A stretch of 12,850 nt of DNA from an uncultured Ruminococcus sp. Its GTDB lineage: Bacteria > Bacillota > Clostridia > Oscillospirales > Acutalibacteraceae. Shown here piece after piece: positions 6,464-12,850 of the stretch. The stretch is taken from NCBI GenBank assembly GCA_902797065.1, contig CADBRK010000186.1, positions 1-12,850 on the forward strand. Direction: 5' to 3'. The notes below the pieces were generated by a model, which did not search any database, was not told the DNA's origin, and saw nothing but the letters and a program-made list of their open reading frames with translations. Positions within the stretch are counted from its first letter, which is position 1. Each line of letters begins with the position of its first letter. Made by a program: the position numbers and the translations under genes.

Positions 6464-7795
6464 ATGAACAAGACAAAAAGATTTTGTGCAATCGCACTCG
6501 CAGCTATGATGGCTGCGTCCGCACTCGCAGCTTGCGGCGGCGGAGAGACAACTACTCCCGCAGCTTCAACTCCCCCAGCTTCAACTCCGGCAGGCAATGA
6601 CGGCACCACCGCAGCTCCCACAGGCAACCCGCTCGGTACAGAAGGCTCCGACGGCGCTATTTCCCTTAAGCTGTGGGGACCCGACGCAGCTCAGGAAATC
6701 CTCAAGAAGCAGTGCGCAGACTTCTCGGCAGAAATGGCTCAGTATGCAGAGATCAACATCGAAGTTGTTCCTATGGGTGAAGACGTTGCAGCTACACAGA
6801 CTCTTACGGACCCCACAGGTGCAGCAGACGTATTTGGTTTTGCATGCGATAACCTCGACAGACTCGTAACAGCAGGCGTACTTACAGAGGTAGTAGGCGC
6901 TGATAAGGATTGGGTTGTTGAGAACAACAGCGCATCTTCCGTAGAAGCAGCTACAGTTAACGGTTCCGTATGGGCATACCCCGAGACAGGCGACAACAGC
7001 TACATCCTCGTTTACAACAAGGATTACATTTCGGCAGATCAGGCTAAGACTCTCGAGGGCGTTCTCGAGGCTTGTAAGGCAGCCGACAAGAAGTTTGTAA
7101 TGGATGCCGGAAACGGTTTCTATTCATGTATCTTCGCATTCACAGGCGGACTTAAGATCGACGGTCTTGAGGAAGACGGCACACAGAAGTTCACGGAGTA
7201 TGACGAGGCTAAGGTTGTTAAGACTCTCGCAGCCTTCCAGGATCTCTTCACACAGTACAAGGATAACGTTCTCTTCGGAGAGGTTACAAAGGTAGCAGAC
7301 GGCTTCAACAGCGACAGCGTTGCAGCAGGTATCGACGGTTCCTGGGACTTCTCTGCAGACAAGGCAGCTCTCGGCGACAAGGCAGGCTTTGCAATTCTCC
7401 CGACAATCAACGTTGACGGTACAGACGAGCAGATGATCAACATGTTTGGTTACAAGCTCCTCGGCGTAAACGGTTCTTCACAGTATCCGAATGCTTCTAT
7501 CGAACTTGCTAAGTACCTCACAAGCGAGAAGTGCCAGCTTGAAAGAGCTGAAGCTCTCAACTGGGGTCCCTGCAACAAGGTAGCAGCAGAGAGCGACGTT
7601 GTTAAGAACGACGAAGCACTTTCCGCAATCCTCGCTCAGTCCGAATTCTCCGTAGCACAGAAGGGTCTCTCTTCAACATTCTGGTCACCGATGGGTACAC
7701 TCGGCAGCAAGATCACAGACTTTGCTAACCCGTTGTCAGAAGACGATATCACAGCTCTCGTTAAGCAGACAATCGCTAACGTAAGAGACGAGTAA
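6464..7795 (+). CDS. malE: Sugar (maltodextrin-type) ABC transporter substrate-binding lipoprotein
   Basis: 443 residues, extracytoplasmic and membrane-anchored. The signal peptide MNKTKRFCAIALAAMMAASA leads to lipobox LAAC with Cys24 as the lipidated residue. A flexible Thr/Pro/Ala/Gly-rich linker (about 25-63) follows, then a CUT1-family binding fold starting at ISLKLWGPDAAQEIL. The stretch VWAYPETGDNSYILVYNKDY is typical of maltose/cyclodextrin-binding proteins. ATG 6464 is chosen over an upstream in-frame ATG at 6407 because GAAGGAA (6451-6457) precedes it and the signal peptide begins there. Codons are strongly biased (AAG, CTC, GCA, GTT), suggesting a highly expressed gene. It is followed by a hairpin and the two permease genes. 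The exact sugar cannot be read from sequence: maltodextrin is most likely, and galacto-oligosaccharide (GanS-like) is the alternative. Confidence 0.85.
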   Translation: MNKTKRFCAIALAAMMAASALAACGGGETTTPAASTPPASTPAGNDGTTAAPTGNPLGTEGSDGAISLKLWGPDAAQEILKKQCADFSAEMAQYAEINIEVVPMGEDVAATQTLTDPTGAADVFGFACDNLDRLVTAGVLTEVVGADKDWVVENNSASSVEAATVNGSVWAYPETGDNSYILVYNKDYISADQAKTLEGVLEACKAADKKFVMDAGNGFYSCIFAFTGGLKIDGLEEDGTQKFTEYDEAKVVKTLAAFQDLFTQYKDNVLFGEVTKVADGFNSDSVAAGIDGSWDFSADKAALGDKAGFAILPTINVDGTDEQMINMFGYKLLGVNGSSQYPNASIELAKYLTSEKCQLERAEALNWGPCNKVAAESDVVKNDEALSAILAQSEFSVAQKGLSSTFWSPMGTLGSKITDFANPLSEDDITALVKQTIANVRDE

Positions 7796-7827
7796 TCTCC
7801 ACAGATAATTATTAACTCAGCATAGTG

Positions 7828-7861
7828 TTCGGGCAATTCAAGATTGCTTGGATTGCCCGAA
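7828..7861 (+). promoter_or_regulatory. Strong intercistronic hairpin between binding protein and permease genes
   Basis: TTCGGGCAATTCAAG (7828-7842) pairs with CTTGGATTGCCCGAA (7847-7861): 15 pairs with a single T-G pair and a four-base loop. No T-run follows (TCTTTACG), so it is unlikely to be a full terminator. It probably protects the 3' end of the upstream message and gives excess binding protein over permeases, as known in other mal operons. Confidence 0.8.
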
Positions 7862-7891
7862 TCTTTACGTACTTTATAGGGGAGTGAGCTA

Positions 7892-9391
7892 ATGACATTT
7901 ATTGAATATAAAGCGCTTTCTCCTGCTGAAAAAGCAAAATATAAGATTTCGGAATTTTTTTCACGTGTTCCGGGCGCAATAGGTGCATTTTTCCGCGCTA
8001 TCGGAAAATTCTTTAAAAATCTTATCACGGGCTTTATCACAGGTTTAAAAGGCTTCGGTTCAAGATTCGCCAACGGCGATATGGCTACCAAAGTGTCATA
8101 TGTTATTATGGGCTTTGGTAACTTTACCAGAGGACAGGTCGGCAAAGGACTTCTGTTCCTCGCAAGTGAAATTTTCTACTTTATCTATATGACGACGTTC
8201 GGTTCCCAGTATCTCAAAAAGTTCGGAACTCTCGGCGACGTTGAAACCATTCAGGTGCCAGACCCGGTTACCGGAAGAATGGTTCCTCAGTACGGTGATA
8301 ACTCAATGCTTATACTGCTCTACGGCGTACTTAGCATACTTATCACGGTAGTTTTCATCGCGCTTTATGTTGCAAACACAAAATCTGCATATGAGTGCGA
8401 GCAGAGTATCAAGGCAGGCAAAAAGAACCTCACTCTCAAAGAAGAGATTCAGGATCTCTTTGACAGCAAGTTCCATGTTACAATGCTTTCGATCCCTGTT
8501 CTGCTCATTTCCGTATTTACAATACTTCCGCTTGTGTTCATGATCTGTATCGCGTTCACAAACTATAACAAACAACATAATCCTCCCGGAAATCTGTTTA
8601 CATGGGTAGGTTTGGATACTTTCCGCGAAGTATTTAAGATGGGCGACGGCGCAGGTAAGGCTTATACGTTCGCAGAACTTGCAAAGTGGACAATAGTATG
8701 GGCTATTTTTGCTACATTCTCAAACTACATAGTAGGTATGATCCTTGCACTTATGATCAATAAGAAGAGTATCAAGCTCAAGACACTCTGGAGAACGCTT
8801 TTCGTTATCACGATCGCCGTTCCTCAGTTTGTATCGCTTCTTCTTATGAATCAGATGCTCCAGGACGACGGCGTTGTAAACGTTATTCTGGGTTATCTGC
8901 ACATACCTGCGATCTCGTTCTTTAACGGCACAAAGCTGACCGCACGAATCACGGTTATCATAATCAACATGTGGGTCGGCGTACCGTATACCATTCTTCA
9001 GACATCCGGTATTCTTATGAATATCCCCGAAGACTTGTACGAAAGCGCTCGTATCGACGGTGCAACGCCCGTTGTACAGTTCTTTGAGATCACGCTTCCG
9101 TATATGCTCTTCGTAACCACACCTTATCTTATCCAGTCCTTCGTAGGTAATATCAATAACTTTAACGTTATCTACCTGTTGACAAAGGGCGGACCGAACA
9201 AAGACTCCAAGCTGTATCAGGCGGGCGAGACCGACATTCTGGTTACCTGGCTGTTCAAGTTGACACTGGACAATAACGACTACAACACGGCTGCCGCTGT
9301 TGGTATTCTTGTGTTTATCGTCTGCGCAACCCTGTCGCTTATTACGTTCAACCTGTCCAAATCTTCACGAAATGAGGAGGAATTCTCATGA
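7892..9391 (+). CDS. malF: MalF-type sugar ABC transporter permease with N-terminal extension
   Basis: 499 residues, inner-membrane permease of a CUT1 importer. About eight hydrophobic segments are visible (near 84-103, 138-160, 197-222, 266-288, 300-320, 352-372, 403-418 and 467-487). FTNYNKQHNPPGNLFTWVG (222-240) and YLLTKGGP (428-435) are typical of MalF/GanP proteins. The cytoplasmic EAA loop that docks on the ATPase is PEDLYESARIDGATPVVQFF (379-398). Before the first membrane segment is an amphipathic region rich in Phe, Lys and Gly (about 1-65, with repeated FF..IGKFF-like patterns), not part of the core permease. The start follows GGGGAGTG (7879-7886). The stop overlaps the next gene by four bases (ATGA), so the two permeases are made together. 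No ATPase gene is nearby. Confidence 0.85.
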   Translation: MTFIEYKALSPAEKAKYKISEFFSRVPGAIGAFFRAIGKFFKNLITGFITGLKGFGSRFANGDMATKVSYVIMGFGNFTRGQVGKGLLFLASEIFYFIYMTTFGSQYLKKFGTLGDVETIQVPDPVTGRMVPQYGDNSMLILLYGVLSILITVVFIALYVANTKSAYECEQSIKAGKKNLTLKEEIQDLFDSKFHVTMLSIPVLLISVFTILPLVFMICIAFTNYNKQHNPPGNLFTWVGLDTFREVFKMGDGAGKAYTFAELAKWTIVWAIFATFSNYIVGMILALMINKKSIKLKTLWRTLFVITIAVPQFVSLLLMNQMLQDDGVVNVILGYLHIPAISFFNGTKLTARITVIIINMWVGVPYTILQTSGILMNIPEDLYESARIDGATPVVQFFEITLPYMLFVTTPYLIQSFVGNINNFNVIYLLTKGGPNKDSKLYQAGETDILVTWLFKLTLDNNDYNTAAAVGILVFIVCATLSLITFNLSKSSRNEEEFS

Positions 9392-10242
9392 TAAAAAGTT
9401 ACAAATTAAGCAGAACGATCTCGGACATCGTAATTTACGTAATACTTGCCGTTCTGGGTGTAATCTGGGTAAGTCCTCTTGTATGGCTTGTTCTTCACTC
9501 GTTACGTGCCGAGCCGGGTATTACGGTTCCTTACGTTTTCCCGAAGCATTATACACTGGATAATTATATTCAGCTCTTTAAGGATAAGAGTACCTTCGAT
9601 TATCCGAGATGGTTCCTCAATACATTCGTAATTGCTGTATTCTCCTGTATCATCTCGACATTGTCAATCCTTATGGTATCCTATACCTTCTCACGTCTGA
9701 GATTTAAATCTCGTAAGACATTCATCAACATCGGTATGGTACTCGGAATGTTCCCCGGCTTTATGACCATGATAGCTCTCTACTATCTGCTTAAAGCTAT
9801 GGGTCTTATCAAGACTCTTCCCGCACTCATTATCTGCTACAGCGCAGGCGCCGGTCTCGGCTTTGCTATCTCGAAGGGCTTCTTTGATACTATCCCGAGA
9901 GCGCTTGACGAAGCTGCTACGATCGACGGCGCAACAAGGAATCAGATCTTCTGGAAGATCATTCTCCCGATGTCTAAGCCGATCCTCGTATATACGATAC
10001 TTACATCTTTCATCGGTCCGTGGTGTGACTTTATCCTTGTAAGAATCATCATGGGTGACGAGAAGAAAAACTACACTGTCGCGCTCGGTCTGCAAAAGAT
10101 GACCGAACGAGAGTTCATTACGAATTACTTCAAGCAATTCCTTGCGGGATCTGTTATCGTTGCGATCCCAATTACTATCCTGTTCCTCAAGATGCAGAAT
10201 TACTACGTCGAGGGTGTTACAGCCGGTGGTGTAAAGGGCTAA
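9388..10242 (+). CDS. malG: MalG-type sugar ABC transporter permease
   Basis: 284 residues, usual size for MalG. It has six hydrophobic segments, beginning with ISDIVIYVILAVLGVIWVSP (11-30). The EAA loop is PRALDEAATIDGATRNQIFW (170-189). The C-terminal VALGLQKM (231-238) is like the conserved VA-GL stretch of MalG/GanQ. It is the partner of the upstream MalF-type subunit. The ATG lies in the ATGA overlap with the stop of that gene, preceded by GAGGAGG at 9373-9379. It is the last gene of the importer operon, with a terminator following about 50 bases later. Confidence 0.87.
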   Translation: MIKSYKLSRTISDIVIYVILAVLGVIWVSPLVWLVLHSLRAEPGITVPYVFPKHYTLDNYIQLFKDKSTFDYPRWFLNTFVIAVFSCIISTLSILMVSYTFSRLRFKSRKTFINIGMVLGMFPGFMTMIALYYLLKAMGLIKTLPALIICYSAGAGLGFAISKGFFDTIPRALDEAATIDGATRNQIFWKIILPMSKPILVYTILTSFIGPWCDFILVRIIMGDEKKNYTVALGLQKMTEREFITNYFKQFLAGSVIVAIPITILFLKMQNYYVEGVTAGGVKG

Positions 10243-10289
10243 TAACACATCGTACATATAAATACGGCGAATTTGTACATAGCTCATTC

Positions 10290-10332
10290 ACGGTATCTGT
10301 CGTAAAAAAAACGGCGGATACCGTTTTCTTTT
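10290..10332 (+). terminator. Terminator of the sugar importer operon
   Basis: ACGGTATC (10290-10297) pairs with GATACCGT (10317-10324), extended by TGTCG/CGGCG to 13 pairs in all (two G-T pairs), with an A-rich loop and a T-rich tail (TTTCTTTT). Confidence 0.85.
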
Positions 10333-10371
10333 AGTAATACTTCTTCAAAAGAAAAACAAATGCGCCTGTTG

Positions 10372-10380
10372 TGATATAAT
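10372..10380 (+). promoter_or_regulatory. Extended -10 promoter of the LytTR regulator gene
   Basis: TGATATAAT: a consensus TATAAT (10375-10380) with the TG of an extended -10. There is no good -35 hexamer at 17-18 bases, which fits this promoter class. Transcription would begin near 10387, about 26 bases before the ATG. Confidence 0.7.
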
Positions 10381-10412
10381 AAAGAAAAAAATATTTCTTC
10401 GGAGGTGGTCTT

Positions 10413-11186
10413 ATGGCAATAGAACCGATCAGAACTATTCTGGTTGACGACGAGAAGCTGTCCGCAGACGCGACGATGGCGATGCTCACTAAATTCCCCG
10501 AGATCAATGTAATTGCATATATAGACAACAGCCCGGAGCTTATGAGCCGCCTTCCGGAGCTGAACGCCGAGCTTCTTATACTCGATATTGAAATGCCGTA
10601 CAACAACGGAATGAACGTCGCTTCGTTCGTGAATAAGAAGTACCCGAATATCGAGATAATCTTCTGTACAGGGCATGCGTATTTTGCCGCCGACTGCTAT
10701 GATTTCGAGCCGGTGGACTTTATTACAAAGCCTATAAATGAAGCCAGACTGCGGCGGGCAATCGAAAGGGCGCAGAGGAAGCTGCGGAATACCATTGGGG
10801 ATATACCCATAGAACGAAAACCCGAATCAAAGAGCAAGAAGATCGGCATAAACGCCGAGGGCGGGTATCAGATAATAGATGTAGACAGTATTCTGTATAT
10901 CGAGAAAAAGGGACGCAAGATCTATATAAACACAAAGGGCAAAAAATCTCTTGTGTCGAAATATAACCTCACTCAGCTTGAAGAGATTCTGCAGCCCCAT
11001 GATTTCTTCCGCTGTCATCAGTCTTTCATTGTTCCTATCAGGAAGATACGCTATGTAAAGAGCAATCAGTTCGGCAAGACATACTCTATAATTTTGCGTG
11101 AAAGCTACGACGAAATACCTCTCAGCAGAGGCAAGCACGCCGAAATTAAAGAGAAATTGTCGGAATACGGAATAAAATTTGTATAA
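10413..11186 (+). CDS. Orphan LytTR-family response regulator
   Basis: 257 residues, cytoplasmic DNA-binding regulator. Receiver domain, about 6-122: acidic pair Asp12-Asp13, phosphorylation site Asp58 in LLILDIEMP (54-62), Thr86 and Lys106, all present. The LytTR DNA-binding domain is about 146-252, with DVDSILYIEKKGRKIYINT (156-174) and FFRCHQSFIVPIRKI (198-212). The start is set by GGAGGTGG (10401-10408). It has its own promoter and sits between the importer terminator and rpsT. No histidine kinase is adjacent, so its signal and targets are unknown. Known family roles include cell-wall, bacteriocin and carbohydrate-linked control. No rho-independent terminator is evident after it, only a T-run at 11187 without a stem. 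Confidence 0.9.
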   Translation: MAIEPIRTILVDDEKLSADATMAMLTKFPEINVIAYIDNSPELMSRLPELNAELLILDIEMPYNNGMNVASFVNKKYPNIEIIFCTGHAYFAADCYDFEPVDFITKPINEARLRRAIERAQRKLRNTIGDIPIERKPESKSKKIGINAEGGYQIIDVDSILYIEKKGRKIYINTKGKKSLVSKYNLTQLEEILQPHDFFRCHQSFIVPIRKIRYVKSNQFGKTYSIILRESYDEIPLSRGKHAEIKEKLSEYGIKFV

Positions 11187-11262
11187 TTTTTTTTTGAAAA
11201 ACCGTATAATGTCATACACTGTGCAGAATTTAACAGGTTTGTAAATAATTTAATAAAACCTC

Positions 11263-11291
11263 TTGATTTTTCTCTCGTTTAATGGTATCAT
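11263..11291 (+). promoter_or_regulatory. rpsT promoter
   Basis: TTGATT (11263-11268), 17-base spacer, TATCAT (11286-11291). Predicted start near 11298, giving a leader of only about 30 bases with AGGAGG at 11315-11320. Confidence 0.75.
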
Positions 11292-11328
11292 ATTATATGA
11301 ATGAGATATATTAAAGGAGGTGCTTACA

Positions 11329-11589
11329 ATGCCGAACATTAAATCAGCAAAGAAGCGCGTTAAGGTTATCGCTGCCAAGACAGCTCAGAATAAGGCTGCT
11401 AAATCTGCATTGAAGACAACTGTTAAGAAGGCTAACATGGCCATTGATTCTAACGCTGCCGATAAGGCAGAGGCTGTTAAGGTTGCTATCAAGAAGATCG
11501 ACCAGGCTGCCGCTAAGGGTCTGCTTCACAAGAATAAAGCTGCACGTAACAAAGCTGCTCTTGCCAAGAAGCTCAACGCTGCCGATTGA
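11329..11589 (+). CDS. rpsT: 30S ribosomal protein S20
   Basis: 86 residues, basic, Ala/Lys-rich, the expected size for S20, a primary 16S rRNA-binding protein of the small subunit. It opens with MPNIKSAKKRVKV, the standard S20 start, and ends with NKAARNKAALAKKL. I choose ATG 11329 rather than the in-frame GTG at 11320 because AGGAGG (11315-11320) is then 8 bases upstream and the N-terminus matches the family. It is monocistronic by appearance: own promoter and own terminator. Codon use is that of a highly expressed gene. Confidence 0.97.
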   Translation: MPNIKSAKKRVKVIAAKTAQNKAAKSALKTTVKKANMAIDSNAADKAEAVKVAIKKIDQAAAKGLLHKNKAARNKAALAKKLNAAD

Positions 11590-11613
11590 TCGGACAGCAA
11601 TTTTTGCAAATCG

Positions 11614-11644
11614 CCGCTCTTTTACAGAGCGGTTTTTGTTTTAT
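11614..11644 (+). terminator. rpsT terminator
   Basis: CCGCTCT (11614-11620), loop TTTAC, AGAGCGG (11626-11632), then TTTTTGTTTTATT: a classical rho-independent terminator. Confidence 0.93.
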
Positions 11645-11659
11645 TGCATAAAATCGGGA

Positions 11660-11687
11660 TTGACTGACCGCCTTTATGAAATAATTT
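11660..11687 (+). promoter_or_regulatory. Candidate upstream secA promoter
   Basis: TTGACT (11660-11665), 16-base spacer, TAATTT (11682-11687). It is weaker than the extended -10 candidate closer to secA. Either or both could be used. Confidence 0.4.
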
Positions 11688-11728
11688 TTAAAAATCTTAA
11701 AAATAGTAGTGATTTTTCTTTCGGAATG

Positions 11729-11737
11729 TGGTAAAAT
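11729..11737 (+). promoter_or_regulatory. Candidate secA promoter (extended -10)
   Basis: TGGTAAAAT: TAAAAT (11732-11737) preceded by the TG of an extended -10. Transcription would begin near 11744, about 43 bases before the secA ATG. Confidence 0.55.
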
Positions 11738-11786
11738 GGATTCAGAATGGAAATTTCTGCTTTACAACTGATATGAGGTGATAACA

Positions 11787-12850
11787 ATGGGCTTGCTTAA
11801 AGCTTTATTTGGTGATTACAGTAAAAAAGAGATCAAAAGAATCAAGCCTACCCTAAATAAAGTGCTTGAACTTGAAGATACCTACGCCGAAATGAGCGAC
11901 GAGGAATTAAAAAGACAAACCGATATACTTAAAGACAGACTCTGCAAGGGCGAGACTACCGACGATATTCTCCCCGATGCATTTGCCGTATGCCGTGAGG
12001 CAGCTTGGAGAGTTCTCGGCATGAAGCACTTCCCGGTTCAGATACTCGGCGGAATCGTGCTTCATCAGGGCAGAATAAGCGAGATGAAGACAGGTGAAGG
12101 TAAAACTCTCGTGGCAACGCTGCCCGCGTACCTCAACGGCCTTACAGGAAAGGGCGTTCATATCGTTACGGTAAACGATTACCTTGCACGCCGTGACTCC
12201 GAGTGGATGGGCAAGCTGTACCGCTTCCTCGGACTGACGGTCGGACTTATCGTGCACGACCTCAAACCCGACGAGAGAAAGAGTGCATACGAAGCAGACA
12301 TCACGTACGGCACAAACAACGAGCTGGGCTTTGACTATCTGCGTGACAACATGGTCGTATACAAAGAGAATAAGGTTCAGAGAGGACACAACTACGCCAT
12401 TGTCGACGAGGTTGACTCAATCCTCATAGACGAGGCGAGAACACCGCTTATTATTTCGGGTCCGGGAGATAAATCTTCCGAGCTGTACCAAAGGGCGGAT
12501 CAGCTTGCGCGTACCCTTAAAAAGAAGGTCTTTGAGGAGATCGACTCCAAAGAGGACAACGAGGATTACTACAAAGAAAACAACATAGATTACATTGTCG
12601 ATGAAAAGGCAAGAACAGCTACGCTTACTCAGGTCGGCGTTAAGAAAGCCGAGAAGTTCTTCGGGCTGGAGAATCTTACGGACCCCGATAACCTTGAGAT
12701 ACAGCACCACATAAATCAGGCGATCAAAGCGCATTCGGTTATGAAGCGTGACGTCAATTATGTTGTCAAGGACGATCAGGTTATCATCGTAGACGAGTTT
12801 ACCGGACGTCTTATGTACGGCAGAAGGTACAACGAGGGTCTGCATCAGGC
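11787..12850 (+). CDS. secA: Preprotein translocase ATPase SecA (N-terminal part, 3' end outside window)
   Basis: The first 354 codons are present and open to the right edge. SecA is the cytoplasmic motor that pushes unfolded preproteins through SecYEG using ATP. Seen: helical start MGLLKALFGDYSKKEIKRI, the Q-motif region FPVQILGGIVLHQGRISEM, Walker A MKTGEGKT (100-107), TVNDYLARRD, YGTNNELGFDYLRDNM, Walker B VDEVDSILIDEARTPLIISG, and the start of the preprotein cross-linking domain (from about 220). VDEFTGRLMYGRRYNEGLHQ near the end is the expected continuation. The start is supported by GAGGTG (11775-11780), 6 bases before ATG. It lies directly after the rpsT terminator with its own promoter. 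Confidence 0.97.
   Translation, partial: MGLLKALFGDYSKKEIKRIKPTLNKVLELEDTYAEMSDEELKRQTDILKDRLCKGETTDDILPDAFAVCREAAWRVLGMKHFPVQILGGIVLHQGRISEMKTGEGKTLVATLPAYLNGLTGKGVHIVTVNDYLARRDSEWMGKLYRFLGLTVGLIVHDLKPDERKSAYEADITYGTNNELGFDYLRDNMVVYKENKVQRGHNYAIVDEVDSILIDEARTPLIISGPGDKSSELYQRADQLARTLKKKVFEEIDSKEDNEDYYKENNIDYIVDEKARTATLTQVGVKKAEKFFGLENLTDPDNLEIQHHINQAIKAHSVMKRDVNYVVKDDQVIIVDEFTGRLMYGRRYNEGLHQ

Noticed and set aside
11187..11195. T-run directly after the LytTR gene as a terminator
   Set aside because: No inverted repeat precedes it, so rho-independent termination is not supported.
1..12850. CRISPR array, insertion sequence or attachment site
   Set aside because: I see no regularly spaced repeats, transposase, integrase or flanking terminal repeats. 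The only tandem repeat (5868-5895) has two adjacent 14-bp copies without spacers.

Overview
The window looks like a chromosomal segment of a low-to-medium GC Gram-positive Clostridia-type bacterium. An Oscillospiraceae/Ruminococcus-like host is my best guess, at low confidence. The signs are strong AGGAGG ribosome sites, textbook sigma-A promoters (TTGACA/TATAAT, 17-base spacers), a lipoprotein-anchored sugar-binding protein, a MurE-type muropeptide ligase, and the rpsT and secA genes. No genome database was available, so the taxonomy is inference.

Left third (1-3803, minus strand, running off the left edge): a compact type III CRISPR-like effector operon. Read from its promoter (3945-3917) it encodes a 128-residue protein of unknown function, an HD-less Cas10-like protein of 506 residues with an apparently intact nucleotide-cyclase palm (GGGDE), and a long RAMP protein (at least 631 residues). 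The RAMP protein joins a Cas7/Csm3-like domain to a Csx10-like (type III-D, Cas5-type) part and a helical tail. The window holds no CRISPR array, Cas6, Cas1/Cas2 or CARF effector, so guide source and output are open. This is the most interesting part of the window.

Middle (4018-5978, minus strand): a MurE-type Mur ligase with an unusual DNSR in place of the DNPR motif. It has its own promoter and a folded 5' leader. It is followed by a translationally coupled but apparently frameshifted small ORF and a terminator.

Right of centre (6293-10332, plus strand): a maltodextrin-type (CUT1) ABC importer. It consists of a binding lipoprotein, a 15-bp hairpin, then overlapping MalF- and MalG-type permease genes and a strong terminator. 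No ATPase gene is present, so a shared MsmX/MalK-type ATPase elsewhere is likely.

Right end (10375-12850, plus strand): an orphan LytTR response regulator, then rpsT (ribosomal protein S20) with its own promoter and terminator, then the first 354 codons of secA.

The housekeeping and sugar-uptake genes look ordinary. The left operon is the accessory module, and its remaining genes lie beyond position 1.
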